Shown: positions 44,934 to 54,415, numbered from the stretch's first letter. The stretch is 64,000 nucleotides of DNA from Planctomycetota bacterium (GCA_016745075.1 JADGDD010000010.1:110145-174144), one strand, 5' to 3'. A program made the numbers and translations. The notes: generated by a model not told the origin, from the sequence alone.

Positions 44934-46355
44934 TTATGGTTCATCGTTGATGAAACCTAAGAGGAATGTCTTTAACAATATTTTTATATCAAGCCATGGA
45001 GACCAGTTACGGATGTATTCTAGATCGTAACTGATGCGATTTTTCATGTCCTCAGTTGTTTTGGTTTCCCCTCGGGCACCATTTATTTGGGCAAGCCCAG
45101 TAATTCCTGGCTTCATATAATGGCGTCGCATCAACTCATCTATGCTATCAGTAAAGTCGTGGTTTAATTTTACGGGATGTGGTCGTGGACCAACAATGCT
45201 CATGCTCCCGCCTAAGACATTAAAAATTTGTGGTAATTCATCTAAAGAGGTCGCTCGTAAGAAGCGGCCTATTTTTGTAATGCGACGATCACCCGGTTGT
45301 GCTTGTTTAAATTTCCCAGCTTCAGTAGATTCAGTTCCGTTTACAGATTCCTCAGATGCGGCAGCAGTCATGGTTCGGAATTTGATAACATTTATTGGCT
45401 TGCCATATAAGCCATGCCGTCTTTGGACAAAGAAGATAGGACCAGTGCTTGTTATTTTAACGAGGACAGAAATGATTAAAAGGATAGGAAGTAGTAGTGG
45501 AAGTAGTAGGAAACAGATGATTTTGTCTTCTAGCCACTTGATGATAACATCAGTAGTTGTCATGGCATTGCCAATGAGCGTAAAAATAGGCATATTGTCA
45601 TATGAGTCAGCTTGAAAACTCATAACATGTAACTGAGATATATCTGGCGCTAGTTGAATAATAACAGGATGTTTTGCCAGCATAGCAAAGACAGAATTAA
45701 TAAAGTCTGTGTTTTCTATGTGGGTCGCAATGATAACCCTTTGGATATTATATTCATCAACGAGTCGAGGGAGTTCACTGGTTGGCCCAAGAAACGGCAT
45801 CCGTTTGCGTTGTTCTTCATCGAAACAATCGTCACTTGAAATGCCGCATATATGGAGGTCACCTTGGGCCCATTTATTGAGGTGCTCGTATACACTTATA
45901 GACCGAGTACAGGTTCCAATGATAAGCACAGGTTGACCGTGGATATGTGCTTTGTGGCGTGAGTTCATATAGACCGCTAGAGATAACCGGCCGATGCTTA
46001 ACCATGTGCCAGTTAAGATGATCCAAAGGCCAACAACAGAACGAGGAAAAAAAGTACCAACCTTAAAGACATAAAAACCACCAAGGCCGATGATACTGGC
46101 TAATAACCAAGCAAGCATTGCTCTTGTGATAGCGATGAACACCGAACGTCTGGTCAGTACGTCATAGGCTTTGAAAGACCGTAAAATAAGGAGTGCTAAA
46201 GGTGTTATCCCAATTAAAAAACCATAGGTGAGAGGGCGTGGAATGACATGATTGTGCAGGCTGGCTAAGATGAGAAATATACTGAGAATGCCAATAAGGT
46301 CCCACGTAACAAGAAAACAACTTCGTCTAAATCCAATAATTGAATGAGTATTCAT
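44934..46355 (-). CDS. Undecaprenyl-phosphate sugar phosphotransferase (WbaP/WcaJ-like)
   Basis: A 473-residue polyisoprenyl-phosphate hexose-1-phosphate transferase that starts glycan assembly by moving a sugar phosphate onto undecaprenyl phosphate. The N-terminal third has four or five transmembrane helices, followed by a nucleotide-binding-like region (VLIIGTCTRSISVYEHL). The catalytic domain has another membrane helix (about 280-300), GKPINVIKFRTM, TSLDELPQIFNVLGGSMSIVGPRPHP and YMKPGITGLAQINGARGE. It is convergent with the main locus and must have its own promoter in 46356-46560. Confidence 0.94.
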   Translation of the reverse strand: MNTHSIIGFRRSCFLVTWDLIGILSIFLILASLHNHVIPRPLTYGFLIGITPLALLILRSFKAYDVLTRRSVFIAITRAMLAWLLASIIGLGGFYVFKVGTFFPRSVVGLWIILTGTWLSIGRLSLAVYMNSRHKAHIHGQPVLIIGTCTRSISVYEHLNKWAQGDLHICGISSDDCFDEEQRKRMPFLGPTSELPRLVDEYNIQRVIIATHIENTDFINSVFAMLAKHPVIIQLAPDISQLHVMSFQADSYDNMPIFTLIGNAMTTTDVIIKWLEDKIICFLLLPLLLPILLIISVLVKITSTGPIFFVQRRHGLYGKPINVIKFRTMTAAASEESVNGTESTEAGKFKQAQPGDRRITKIGRFLRATSLDELPQIFNVLGGSMSIVGPRPHPVKLNHDFTDSIDELMRRHYMKPGITGLAQINGARGETKTTEDMKNRISYDLEYIRNWSPWLDIKILLKTFLLGFINDEP

Positions 46356-46561
46356 TATTTATGGGTGTGACCTAGTGGCTTGAGCAAGTCTGACAGTCGT
46401 CTGTTTGCAGGTTTCATTTTCTATTGGCTCCATGTATCTGATTTCACAAGCTAGGCTCTACGGTAAAACTTATGCTGAAACGTTCCTTTTCAATACTTAA
46501 TGTTTGTTGAGGGGAGTAGACTGTGCTAGAAGTGTCATAGCCAGATTGAGCCACTATAGAC

Positions 46562-46597
46562 ATACGCCCAAAATGAGAGCTCTCGTTTTGGGCGTAT
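46562..46597. repeat. 36-base near-perfect palindrome after sdhB
   Basis: ATACGCCCAAAATGAGAG is followed at once by its reverse complement with a single mismatch, forming an 18-bp stem with almost no loop. It lies 30 bases beyond the sdhB stop and may end or stabilise the sdh transcript. It lacks the T-run of a classical intrinsic terminator on either strand. Confidence 0.75.
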
Positions 46598-46626
46598 ATT
46601 AATATAAGGTTTTAGTCTAAGGGAAA

Positions 46627-47331
46627 TCAGCCGCTAATAACGGCCCGTTTCAGTTTAGATAATGCTGCTGGAATATCGATTTCTTTTGGACAGGCTTCCA
46701 TGCAGTTAAAGATAAGGTGGCAGCGCCAGAGGCCGTCCTTGCTGTTCACAGCAGCAATGCGTTCTGATTTTGCTTCATCACGAGTATCGGCAACGAAGCG
46801 CCACGCTTTCAGAAGAGCAGCCGGGCCAAGGTAGCCATCATTTTTCCAGAAGCTTGGGCATGATGAGGTGCAGCAGCCGCAGAGAATACATTTGGCTGGA
46901 TCATCAATGTGTTGTTGATCTTCATGGGACTGTTGGCGTTCACGTACGGGGGCAGGGCTATAGCTGACGAAGTACGGTTTAATAGAACGATATTTATGGA
47001 AGAAGTGTTCCATATCTACAACAAGGTCTTTAACGACTGGGAAACCTTGCAGCGGGCGAACTTCAATAATATCGCCTGGAATATCTTTGACCAAGGTTTT
47101 ACAGGCAAGGCGAGATTGGCCTTGAATAGTCATTCCGCATGAGCCGCATACTGCATGGCCACAGCTACGGCGGAAAGAGACACTGCCGTCTAAATCCCAC
47201 TTAATGCGGTTCAGTGCAGTAAGTACGCGTTCCATAGGGGAGCATTCAAGTTGAAAGTCTTGGAAGCGCGGTGCTTTGTCGTCGTCGAGAAAGCGCTGAA
47301 TGCGGAAGGTTTTTGTTGTAAGATTGCTCAT
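46627..47331 (-). CDS. sdhB: Succinate dehydrogenase iron-sulfur subunit
   Basis: The electron-transfer subunit of complex II, carrying electrons from FAD to quinone. All three cluster sites are visible: 2Fe-2S in SCGHAVCGSCGMTIQG with SRLACKT, 4Fe-4S in CILCGCCTSSCPSF, and 3Fe-4S in CHLIFNCMEACPKEID. At 234 residues it has the usual length. It is the last gene of sdhCDAB. Fumarate reductase has the same architecture; the presence of two membrane subunits with haem-type histidines does not by itself settle the direction. Confidence 0.95.
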   Translation of the reverse strand: MSNLTTKTFRIQRFLDDDKAPRFQDFQLECSPMERVLTALNRIKWDLDGSVSFRRSCGHAVCGSCGMTIQGQSRLACKTLVKDIPGDIIEVRPLQGFPVVKDLVVDMEHFFHKYRSIKPYFVSYSPAPVRERQQSHEDQQHIDDPAKCILCGCCTSSCPSFWKNDGYLGPAALLKAWRFVADTRDEAKSERIAAVNSKDGLWRCHLIFNCMEACPKEIDIPAALSKLKRAVISG

Positions 47332-47389
47332 AATGTATGCTCTCTTTATTTGCCCTGTGTAGAGACCTGTTTTGGGTAAACCATTAGAA

Positions 47390-49213
47390 CTAGTATTTTC
47401 GTTCTTTTGGTTTCATGGTTTCAAAGAGACCTTCGTCCCAGCCATCTTCAGGGTGATCTTGGATGAGGTAAACAGGAGCGAAGTCCAGATCTACCTTACC
47501 CGTTTCATTATCTATGGTCGCATAGGTATGCTTCATCCAATTGGCATCGTCGCGAGGCATCTTGCATGGTTCACCGTTTTCGTCGGTGTTGTCTAAGCGC
47601 AGATGTGCGCCGCGACTTTCCGTACGAACAAGTGCACCTTCAATTTGTACAAGGGAGAAATCAATCATATAGCCAAGTTCAATTGCTTCGAGCAAGTTGG
47701 TATTGAAAACGTCACCTTTGTCATCAATGCCAAGGTTGTCGTAGCGTTCGCGTAATTTGAGAACAACTTCGCGAGCTTCTTTGAGTGATGCATCAGTACG
47801 ACGTACACTGACATTGGCCATCATGATTTCAGTCAGCTCTTTATGCAATGTACTTGATTTTTCTGTACCAGTGCTTGATTTTAGTTTTTCAATTTGTGCG
47901 CGAACACGAGCGTCTGGATTGGCAGGCAAATCACCAAGTGGGATACTATCTACGTTTTTGGCTACGTGTAAGCCAACACGGCGACCATATACAACCAAAT
48001 CAAGTAAGCTGTTGGTACCAAGGCGGTTTGCACCATGTACACTGACACAGGCACATTCACCAGCAGCGTACAAGCCTTCCACAATATTGCCTTGTGCGTT
48101 GTTTTTCACTTGGCCGTCATTGTCTGTTGGAATACCACCCATAATATAGTGCGCGGTTGGCATAACTGGAACAGGTTCTTCCCATGGTTTAATGCCAAGG
48201 TAGGTTGTGGCAAAGTCAGAAATTTCTGGCAATTTTGCCATCAGTTCTTCTTTACCAAGGTGCATCAAATTAATGTACACATAGTCTTCGTTAGAGATCT
48301 TGCCTGTTTTATTGATACCACGGCCTTCGAGTACCTCTTTATAGATACACTGAGCAACCATATCGCGTGGTGCGAGGTCTTTTACAGTTGGTGCATAACG
48401 TTCCATGAAACGCTCGCCGTTACAGTTGGTCAAATAACCGCCCTCACCACGCGCACCTTCGGTAATAAGAATACCCATACCAGCAAGGCCAGTTGGATGG
48501 AACTGAATAAATTCAAGGTCTTCTAATGGTAAACCAGCACGCAGGGCGATGCCAAACCCGTCGCCAGTATTTGCCTGGCAGTTAGAGGTCGTAGCATAAT
48601 TTTGGCAGCTACCACCAGTAGCAAAGACCACTACTTTTGCATGGACGGTATGCAATTCACCAGTCAACATATCATAAGCAATAACACCCACGCACTTACT
48701 GTTGTCCTCACTCATGATAACATCAAGAACTTGGAACTCAGAATAGAAGTGTACGTCGTTTTTTACACATTGTTCATAGAGTGTGTGCAAAATAACGTGA
48801 CCAGTACGGTCAGCAGCATAGCAAGCACGGCGTACAGCGCGTTCACCAAAGTTGCGCGTATGTCCACCAAATGGGCGCTGTGCAATACGACCTTCAGGAG
48901 TGCGGCTAAATGGCACGCCCATATGTTCTAATTCGTAGACGGTTTGTGGTGCGTCATAACACAGGGTTTGTTGCGAGTCTTGGTCACCCAAGTAGTCGCC
49001 ACCTTTTACGGTGTCAAACCAGTGCCAGAGCGGTTTATCTTCTTCTTCATTACCGAGAGCAGCGCCAATGCCACCTTGGGCAGCACCAGTGTGCGAACGA
49101 GTAGGAAACAATTTGGACAACACGGCAACGTCAGCTTTGGTACTAGACCAGTAAGCAGAGTAGAGGCCAGCGGCTCCAGATCCGACAATGAGAACATCGT
49201 GACTAACTATCAT
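47390..49213 (-). CDS. sdhA: Succinate dehydrogenase flavoprotein subunit
   Basis: The catalytic subunit that oxidises succinate to fumarate with covalently bound FAD. The Rossmann motif [12 protein letters not shown], the FAD-linking histidine in [41 protein letters not shown], and the active-site [13 protein letters not shown] with [23 protein letters not shown] are all present. At 607 residues the length is normal. It lies 58 bases upstream of sdhB and 21 bases downstream of the unusual sdhD. Confidence 0.96.
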   Translation of the reverse strand: MIVSHDVLIVGSGAAGLYSAYWSSTKADVAVLSKLFPTRSHTGAAQGGIGAALGNEEEDKPLWHWFDTVKGGDYLGDQDSQQTLCYDAPQTVYELEHMGVPFSRTPEGRIAQRPFGGHTRNFGERAVRRACYAADRTGHVILHTLYEQCVKNDVHFYSEFQVLDVIMSEDNSKCVGVIAYDMLTGELHTVHAKVVVFATGGSCQNYATTSNCQANTGDGFGIALRAGLPLEDLEFIQFHPTGLAGMGILITEGARGEGGYLTNCNGERFMERYAPTVKDLAPRDMVAQCIYKEVLEGRGINKTGKISNEDYVYINLMHLGKEELMAKLPEISDFATTYLGIKPWEEPVPVMPTAHYIMGGIPTDNDGQVKNNAQGNIVEGLYAAGECACVSVHGANRLGTNSLLDLVVYGRRVGLHVAKNVDSIPLGDLPANPDARVRAQIEKLKSSTGTEKSSTLHKELTEIMMANVSVRRTDASLKEAREVVLKLRERYDNLGIDDKGDVFNTNLLEAIELGYMIDFSLVQIEGALVRTESRGAHLRLDNTDENGEPCKMPRDDANWMKHTYATIDNETGKVDLDFAPVYLIQDHPEDGWDEGLFETMKPKERKY

Positions 49214-49234
49214 GAGACTTGTCTCGATTCTTTT

Positions 49235-50056
49235 CTAGTGGAGGGCAGAAGTGTAGGCGGGCAGGTTAGCGTATGCATTAATAATAACCTGTTCATGGTT
49301 TTTAGCAGCATTTTCTTCCGGAGAAGATTTTAAACGCAGTTGCGCATCACGCAAACGAACATGAGCAGCCCACACAGCAAACTCATAGGAGCTAGAGAAA
49401 ATATGGCAGCTAGAGCGTTCTGCTGGATCAACTGCACCAGCGGAAATTGTGCTTAAACACCAAGCGTCAAACAAATCACCAGCTGCAACGCTGTCATCAC
49501 CAGCATCTTTAATAATATCAGCGACAGTGATATGTTTGGCATCACCTTGATGAGTATGTTTGTCTAAATAATAATTGAATAATTGCATTTCTGCTTGATG
49601 CGTGCGGGTGTCATATTCTTTGCTTGGTGCAAACGGTGGATTACCGTGGGTTTCTCCCTGAACAAAGCCATTTACAGTGTACCAAGTTTTTGCCTCAGCA
49701 ACGCTGGTAGCACCAATAACATTGCTAATGGCAACAATGGCAAAGACAGAACCAAGGGTCCAGAAAACAATGCCAGCCACATAACCGCAGATACGTTTAG
49801 GAGCGTAGTCAGCAATAACGCCTAATAGGCCGTTAATGCCGTGGTATAAAGCAAGAATAATAAAGATAACATAGAAAGCTTGCCACCAAGGGTTGCTCAT
49901 GCGAGCCGCAACCGTTAGGCCGGTAGAAACAGCGTCTGAGCTAAAGTGCTGAATGCCAAAGTGGGCGAAAGCTAAAGCGATAAGTAAAAGAGCACTGACA
50001 CGCTGCATCATCCAACCAAAGCGGCCGGCACGAGAACTTGTATATGGTACACTCAT
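49235..50056 (-). CDS. sdhD: Succinate dehydrogenase membrane anchor with long soluble C-terminal tail
   Basis: The first 115 residues form a normal SdhD anchor with three transmembrane helices (about 18-36, 58-80 and 92-113) and a likely haem histidine in LYHGINGLLGV (H72). The protein then continues for about 155 residues, far beyond the usual 115-130 total. This tail is polar, with ETHGNPPFAPSKEYDTRTH, three cysteines (one in WCLS, one in SSCHIF) and a helical end (AAHVRLRDAQLRLKSS). With three helices the tail should face the side opposite the N-terminus, probably the periplasm. I do not recognise a domain in it. It starts two bases after the sdhC stop. Confidence 0.85.
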   Translation of the reverse strand: MSVPYTSSRAGRFGWMMQRVSALLLIALAFAHFGIQHFSSDAVSTGLTVAARMSNPWWQAFYVIFIILALYHGINGLLGVIADYAPKRICGYVAGIVFWTLGSVFAIVAISNVIGATSVAEAKTWYTVNGFVQGETHGNPPFAPSKEYDTRTHQAEMQLFNYYLDKHTHQGDAKHITVADIIKDAGDDSVAAGDLFDAWCLSTISAGAVDPAERSSCHIFSSSYEFAVWAAHVRLRDAQLRLKSSPEENAAKNHEQVIINAYANLPAYTSALH

Positions 50057-50058
50057 GA

Positions 50059-50514
50059 TTAGTGACCTCCTACAGATGGAAGGCCGTCGGTGAACGCTTG
50101 AGTGTTGCTATGGCAGAGTAGCGGAATGCTACCAGCGATAAACAACACAGCGATAAGCACAGCAAACATCCAGAACAATTTTTTAGAAACGTGGGTGCGT
50201 TCTAAAACAAAATCGACCAGCAAAATACGCACACCGTTAATACCGTGGAATAACAGGGCACCGTAGAGCATAATTTCACCAAATTTGAAATCCGGTTCTT
50301 GAAAACGACGCATAATAAGATCATATTTTGCGAAGTCGTGACCAGCTTTCGTGATGGAGAGGATGTGAAAGAATAAGAAAAACAACAAGGCAAGACCAGT
50401 AATGCGGTGCAAAACATAGGCCAAAGAACCTGTGAAGTAACGATAGCTACCGCCAAGCTGACTAGGAATACCCATAGTCACAAAGCTTTTCGGGCTGCGG
50501 TCGGGTTCATGCAT
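50059..50514 (-). CDS. sdhC: Succinate dehydrogenase cytochrome b subunit
   Basis: A 151-residue membrane anchor of complex II with three helices. It has the quinone/haem site pattern LAYVLHRITGLALLFFLFFHIL and the second motif LLFHGINGVRILLVDF. The ATG at 50514 follows GGAGGGG at good spacing; in-frame codons further upstream belong to the divergent promoter region shared with the CoaB-like gene. It is the first gene of sdhCDAB. Together with SdhD it should bind haem b and reduce the membrane quinone. Confidence 0.88.
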   Translation of the reverse strand: MHEPDRSPKSFVTMGIPSQLGGSYRYFTGSLAYVLHRITGLALLFFLFFHILSITKAGHDFAKYDLIMRRFQEPDFKFGEIMLYGALLFHGINGVRILLVDFVLERTHVSKKLFWMFAVLIAVLFIAGSIPLLCHSNTQAFTDGLPSVGGH

Positions 50515-50623
50515 CAAAATACCCCTCCTATAATAAGCAGAACGGATGGTAGGAAGAGGGCTGCTGAGAGCAACAGCAGAACCCGAGTCTGGCATTTTAT
50601 GATAACCCCATAACATCCGAGCC

Positions 50624-51289
50624 ATGTCAACAGCGCATTCGCCTATTCTGCTCGTGGGGGGTGCACCTCGAGTGCCCATAGATGCAGTTCGTTACTTAAC
50701 TGTTCCTGCAACAGGACTTACAGCCTGTCGTTTACATGACATGCTTGCAGCAGATGGTCTCAAATCAGAACTGCTCCTTTCGGTAGATGCACAGCCAACA
50801 AGAGAGGCAATGCGTTACGAAAATCGTGCGGAATTGGAATATATGCTCCAGAAAGCTATCCAATCAAATCCCAACCGTTGTATTGTTCTATCAGCTGCAA
50901 TAAATGATTATCAAGTTACTGGGGTCAACGGCATTTGGAGAGGTGTAGAACAACACTATCCTGTTAGTGCTAAAGTACCTTCTGGTGGAGAACGTTTATC
51001 TATAGAGTTGGAGCCGGCTAGTAAAGTAGTGGATACCTTAAAGGGGTATGGCCACGCTGGCCCACTAGTCGCTTTTAAGTATGAGGCTGCGGAAACAGTT
51101 ATCAGTAGCGCACAATCTTTGCTTAAACGTGTCGGTGCGCAACTTGTGGTGGCGAATAGTTTATGTGGAGAAATACAGGCATTGGTACGAGCAGACACTA
51201 TAGAAATATGTGAGAGTAGAACGCAATTATTAGAGCATCTGCATACATTTCTATCTGATGAAGGCTTCATTGTCGGTCCTTGCATCTGA
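50624..51289 (+). CDS. Standalone CoaB-like domain protein
   Basis: A 221-residue protein resembling the phosphopantothenate-cysteine ligase (CoaB/DFP) domain. It opens with LLVGGAPRVPIDAVRYLTVPATG, where CoaB has a GGTREPID-VR pattern. AAINDYQV corresponds to the CoaB AAVADF segment. KVPSGGERLSIELEPASKVVDTL corresponds to the K-X-K...L-X-L-X-P-D region, and LVVANS to the conserved VAN motif. There is no CoaC flavoprotein domain, and several usual residues differ, so it could be a monofunctional CoaB or a relative with another substrate. It diverges from sdhC. Confidence 0.7.
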   Translation: MSTAHSPILLVGGAPRVPIDAVRYLTVPATGLTACRLHDMLAADGLKSELLLSVDAQPTREAMRYENRAELEYMLQKAIQSNPNRCIVLSAAINDYQVTGVNGIWRGVEQHYPVSAKVPSGGERLSIELEPASKVVDTLKGYGHAGPLVAFKYEAAETVISSAQSLLKRVGAQLVVANSLCGEIQALVRADTIEICESRTQLLEHLHTFLSDEGFIVGPCI

Positions 51290-51313
51290 ATAAACAATAG
51301 GTGTATTACCTAT

Positions 51314-53161
51314 ATGGCTGATGGGGTAAAGGTATCGACTGGGCGACAAGCCCTCAATAAGCGTGTAGTGGAAGATGCGCAGAAAGTTATCCAGTTCGAT
51401 AGTGATCTTGATTTGGTCAACACTATGGTTGGTAGCTATCGACTGATGAGCAAGTTGGGGCAAGGTGGCATGGCAACGGTGTATCGAGCCGAGCAAGTAG
51501 CCACTAAGCAGCAGGTTGCTCTCAAAGTGATGATACTCAAAGAAAATAGTGATAAAAATCTAGCCGAGCAAATTTTCCATGAAGCATCTGCCCTCGCAAC
51601 TATTCGTCATCCGAATGTAATAACCTGTTACGGCTTTGGTGAAGATCGTGGTCGTCTGTATATGGCTCTTGAAATCATTAGCGGTGGTGACGCGCTTGAT
51701 TTGCTTGATCAGTACGGTGAGCATCGTATTCCAGAGCAAATATTATTGCGTACTTGCATGGATGCAGCTCGTGGATTGCAGGCTGTTCATAATGCTGGGT
51801 TTATTCATCGAGATATTAAGCCATCTAATTTATTCATTAGCGCAGAGGGTCGGATTAAAGTTGCGGATTTTGGTTTAGTGTGGCGTGATGAAAACATTAC
51901 GACTGTTAAAGGTTTGCAGGGTACCCCGTCGTATATGTCACCAGAGCAGGTTCGCAATGATGATATGCTGACCGAACAAACTGATGTATGGTCACTTGGC
52001 GCAAGTGTTTTTCATTTAGCGACTGGTTTCCCACCTTTCCGTCGGGAGGATCCATGGAAAACGATTTCAGCGGTTATTAATGATGAGTTACCAAACCTGA
52101 GAAAGTTATGCCCACATTTGTCTGATGGATTTGTAGAGGTTGTTAATCGCTGCTTAGATAAAAATTGTGAGCACCGTTATGAAAACACGAGGGAGTTACT
52201 AGCTGATTTAGAAGAAGTTAAACGTCGTTTGCCACCCACTTTTGCGACACAGCGGATAGAGAAAAAAGAAAGTAGAGATAATATTCCTGCGGTAGATAGT
52301 GCTGTGAAAGAAGGGTCATCGCGTATTGTTGCAGGAAGCGGTTCAACTGCTTCTCGTAAAACAGCTGTAGTTCGTCCAGTCACTGATCGAACAGATATGT
52401 CGCCGTCGCCAATGAAAAACCCCATTATTTGGGCGGCCGTGGTTATTATTATTTTACTTGTTGTTATTGTTGTTTTATTATTGAATAATGGAAAAGCGGC
52501 ACCTGTACGTTCTGGCAGTGGACAAAATATTGTTCAGCAAACAGCTGTTTCTCCGGCTGTAGTTCAAGTGCAAGAAGGACTGCTGCCTCAGGCAGGAAAA
52601 AACATATTAGAGCTTGTCAGTACAGGGTTAGAAGGCTTGAAATGTGACGGTGGTCAAGCGACTGTTTATCAAGATGCTGCGAACATGATATCAGCAATTC
52701 GTGCAGGTAATGACATGAGTGTGCAGGTAGAATTTGCAGCACATGAAGCACAACAAATAGGTCCAGCACGAATTTTCTCTATTGGCCTTAATGCGTACCA
52801 ACATAATATCGTTATTGGTCAACAAGGTGATGGGTTAGAGATTTGGCTACGAACAACTCTTACATCTCTTAATGGGCAACGTCCACATGTTGTGGTTGCT
52901 AATGGTATTATTTCGGTGCAGCAACGCCATGTTGTGACCTTGGTTCGTTCTGGTGGTATTCATCATTTGTGGGTAGATGGGCAGAAAATAAAAACTATTC
53001 CAGTTCCAGGTGATTTGAGTAATTGGGATGAGAAAGCACATTGTACGTGGGGTGCAGAAGCAGAAGGGGAAACCCCATGGGCCGGAACTGTATACAAAAC
53101 CTACATCTGGTCACGCGCATTAACGGACGAAGAAATAATAAACCCATCCACAACGCCATAG
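51314..53161 (+). CDS. Transmembrane Ser/Thr protein kinase with LamG-like ectodomain
   Basis: A 615-residue Hanks-type kinase. The cytosolic kinase domain (about 35-300) is complete: GQGGMATVYRAEQ, VALKVM (ATP lysine), HRDIKPSNLF (catalytic Asp), VADFGLVW, and TPSYMSPEQVRND with DVWSLGASVF. A basic linker and one transmembrane helix (about 370-392) follow. The extracellular part (about 430-610) looks like a LamG/concanavalin-type jellyroll (GGIHHLWVDGQKIKTI, GTVYKTYIWSRALTDEEI). Such kinases are thought to relay external, possibly glycan, signals. Targets are unknown. It starts 24 bases after the CoaB-like gene. Confidence 0.92.
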   Translation: MADGVKVSTGRQALNKRVVEDAQKVIQFDSDLDLVNTMVGSYRLMSKLGQGGMATVYRAEQVATKQQVALKVMILKENSDKNLAEQIFHEASALATIRHPNVITCYGFGEDRGRLYMALEIISGGDALDLLDQYGEHRIPEQILLRTCMDAARGLQAVHNAGFIHRDIKPSNLFISAEGRIKVADFGLVWRDENITTVKGLQGTPSYMSPEQVRNDDMLTEQTDVWSLGASVFHLATGFPPFRREDPWKTISAVINDELPNLRKLCPHLSDGFVEVVNRCLDKNCEHRYENTRELLADLEEVKRRLPPTFATQRIEKKESRDNIPAVDSAVKEGSSRIVAGSGSTASRKTAVVRPVTDRTDMSPSPMKNPIIWAAVVIIILLVVIVVLLLNNGKAAPVRSGSGQNIVQQTAVSPAVVQVQEGLLPQAGKNILELVSTGLEGLKCDGGQATVYQDAANMISAIRAGNDMSVQVEFAAHEAQQIGPARIFSIGLNAYQHNIVIGQQGDGLEIWLRTTLTSLNGQRPHVVVANGIISVQQRHVVTLVRSGGIHHLWVDGQKIKTIPVPGDLSNWDEKAHCTWGAEAEGETPWAGTVYKTYIWSRALTDEEIINPSTTP

Positions 53162-53168
53162 AGAGTTT

Positions 53169-53867
53169 ATGTTAGAAATACGAAAATCGTCTGATCGTGG
53201 TTACGCTCATCATGGCTGGCTTGAAAGTCATTTTAGTTTTTCATTTGCAGAGTATTATGACCCACAGCATATGGATTTTCATTCATTGCGTGTAATCAAT
53301 GAGGATATCATCCAACCGGGCATGGGCTTTGGCACTCACCCGCATCAGAATATGGAAATAATCAGCTACGTTATTTCTGGAGCGCTTGAACATAAAGATA
53401 GCATGGGTGGCGGTTCTATTATACGTTCAGGCGATGTTCAATTTATGCGCGCAGGTACAGGCATTCAGCATAGTGAATTTAATCCATCTCAAACAGAACC
53501 TGTGCACCTATTGCAAATATGGGTAGAGCCAGATACCAAGGATCTAAAGCCTGTTTATGATCAAAAACATTTCACCAAAGAACAACGAACAAATACATTA
53601 TGCCCAATTGTTTCCGTTAATGGTAAAGCGGTTGCACTGTCGATCCATCAAGATATCGATATATATGCTAGTTTGTTAGAAAAACAGCACATAGTGAGTT
53701 ATGCTATAGCTGAAGGCCGCCATGTCTGGTTACAACTTTTATCAGGCAGTCTTTTAGTTAATGATGTGAGATTAGATGCTGGTGATGCCTTGGCTATTAG
53801 TGAAGAATTGTCTGTATCTGTAAAAGCAATCGAACAGGCAGAGTTCCTTTTGTTTGATTGTGTATAA
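53169..53867 (+). CDS. Pirin family protein
   Basis: A 232-residue bicupin. The metal ligands of pirins are all present: H57 and H59 in GFGTHPHQNMEIISY, and H101 and E103 in GIQHSEFNPS. The N-terminal cupin is well conserved (SLRVINEDIIQPG, MGGGSIIRSGDVQFMRAGTG) and the C-terminal half is the shorter YhhW-type domain. Some relatives have quercetin 2,3-dioxygenase activity and others act as regulators, so the real role is unknown. It follows the kinase by seven bases and ends near a small hairpin terminator. Confidence 0.9.
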   Translation: MLEIRKSSDRGYAHHGWLESHFSFSFAEYYDPQHMDFHSLRVINEDIIQPGMGFGTHPHQNMEIISYVISGALEHKDSMGGGSIIRSGDVQFMRAGTGIQHSEFNPSQTEPVHLLQIWVEPDTKDLKPVYDQKHFTKEQRTNTLCPIVSVNGKAVALSIHQDIDIYASLLEKQHIVSYAIAEGRHVWLQLLSGSLLVNDVRLDAGDALAISEELSVSVKAIEQAEFLLFDCV

Positions 53868-53976
53868 ATCAAAGCATCTTTCTCTTTTTGGCGGGAAATG
53901 AAAAAAGTATATTTTTAAATACGATGTCTTTCTTACCCAGTATTCTCTTTCGTGGGTGAAGCTCAGTCATTCTACC

Positions 53977-53995
53977 ACGTCAGAAGACGTTTTTA
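53977..53995 (+). terminator. Small intrinsic terminator after pirin
   Basis: ACGTC-AGAA-GACGT forms a 5-bp stem with a four-base loop followed at once by a T-run (TTTTTATAAAT). It is on the plus strand, 110 bases after the pirin stop. Confidence 0.65.
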
Positions 53996-53997
53996 TA

Positions 53998-54030
53998 AAT
54001 AAACCCAGCAGATTTACTGTTGGGTTTATT
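53998..54030 (-). terminator. Terminator after groES
   Basis: AATAAACCCAGCAG and CTGTTGGGTTTATT pair over 14 bp with one G-T wobble around a five-base loop. On the minus strand the stem is followed by T-rich sequence, as needed to end the groES transcript. It may also act weakly on the plus strand. Confidence 0.75.
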
Positions 54031-54053
54031 GGTTTAGTTCTTTTCTTAAACAA

Positions 54054-54350
54054 TTAGACTACAGCAAGGATATCGTTTTCTGTCATGATCAGATAGTCTT
54101 CACCTGCGTGGCTTACTTCAGTGCCGGCGTAGCTGGTAAAAACAACAAGATCGTTAACAGCGACAGTGAAGCTTGAGCGTTTGCCATTTTCGAGCACTTT
54201 GCCGTTGCCAAGGGCAATGACTTTTCCCTCTTGTGGTTTGTCTTTACTGTTTTCAGGAATAATGATGCCGCCAGCACTGACTTCAGCAGGTGTGGCGCGT
54301 TTAATAAGTACGTGATTACCAAGTGGTTTAATAGCAGATGTTTTAGCCAT
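54054..54350 (-). CDS. groES: Co-chaperonin GroES
   Basis: A 98-residue GroES, the heptameric lid of the GroEL folding chamber. It shows the family pattern: IKPLGNHVLIKRATPAEVSAGGIIIPENSKDKPQEGKV (with the mobile loop around SAGGIIIPENS) and DLVVFTSYAGTEVSHAGEDYLIMTENDILAVV at the end. GroEL, normally next to it, is not in this window; a terminator follows groES instead. It lies downstream of dnaK, separated by a hairpin with a T-run, so it may be partly expressed by read-through. Confidence 0.96.
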   Translation of the reverse strand: MAKTSAIKPLGNHVLIKRATPAEVSAGGIIIPENSKDKPQEGKVIALGNGKVLENGKRSSFTVAVNDLVVFTSYAGTEVSHAGEDYLIMTENDILAVV

Positions 54351-54374
54351 GAAAAAATCCTTTATGTGAGAAAG

Positions 54375-54415
54375 TAAAAAACTCAGAGCTTAACGTTGCT
54401 GCGTAAGCCCTGAGT
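54375..54415 (-). terminator. Intrinsic terminator or attenuator between dnaK and groES
   Basis: Read on the minus strand, ACTCAG and GCTTACG pair with CG-TTAAGC and CTGAGT (two small bulges), followed by six T residues. This would end or reduce transcription leaving dnaK before groES. Confidence 0.7.
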
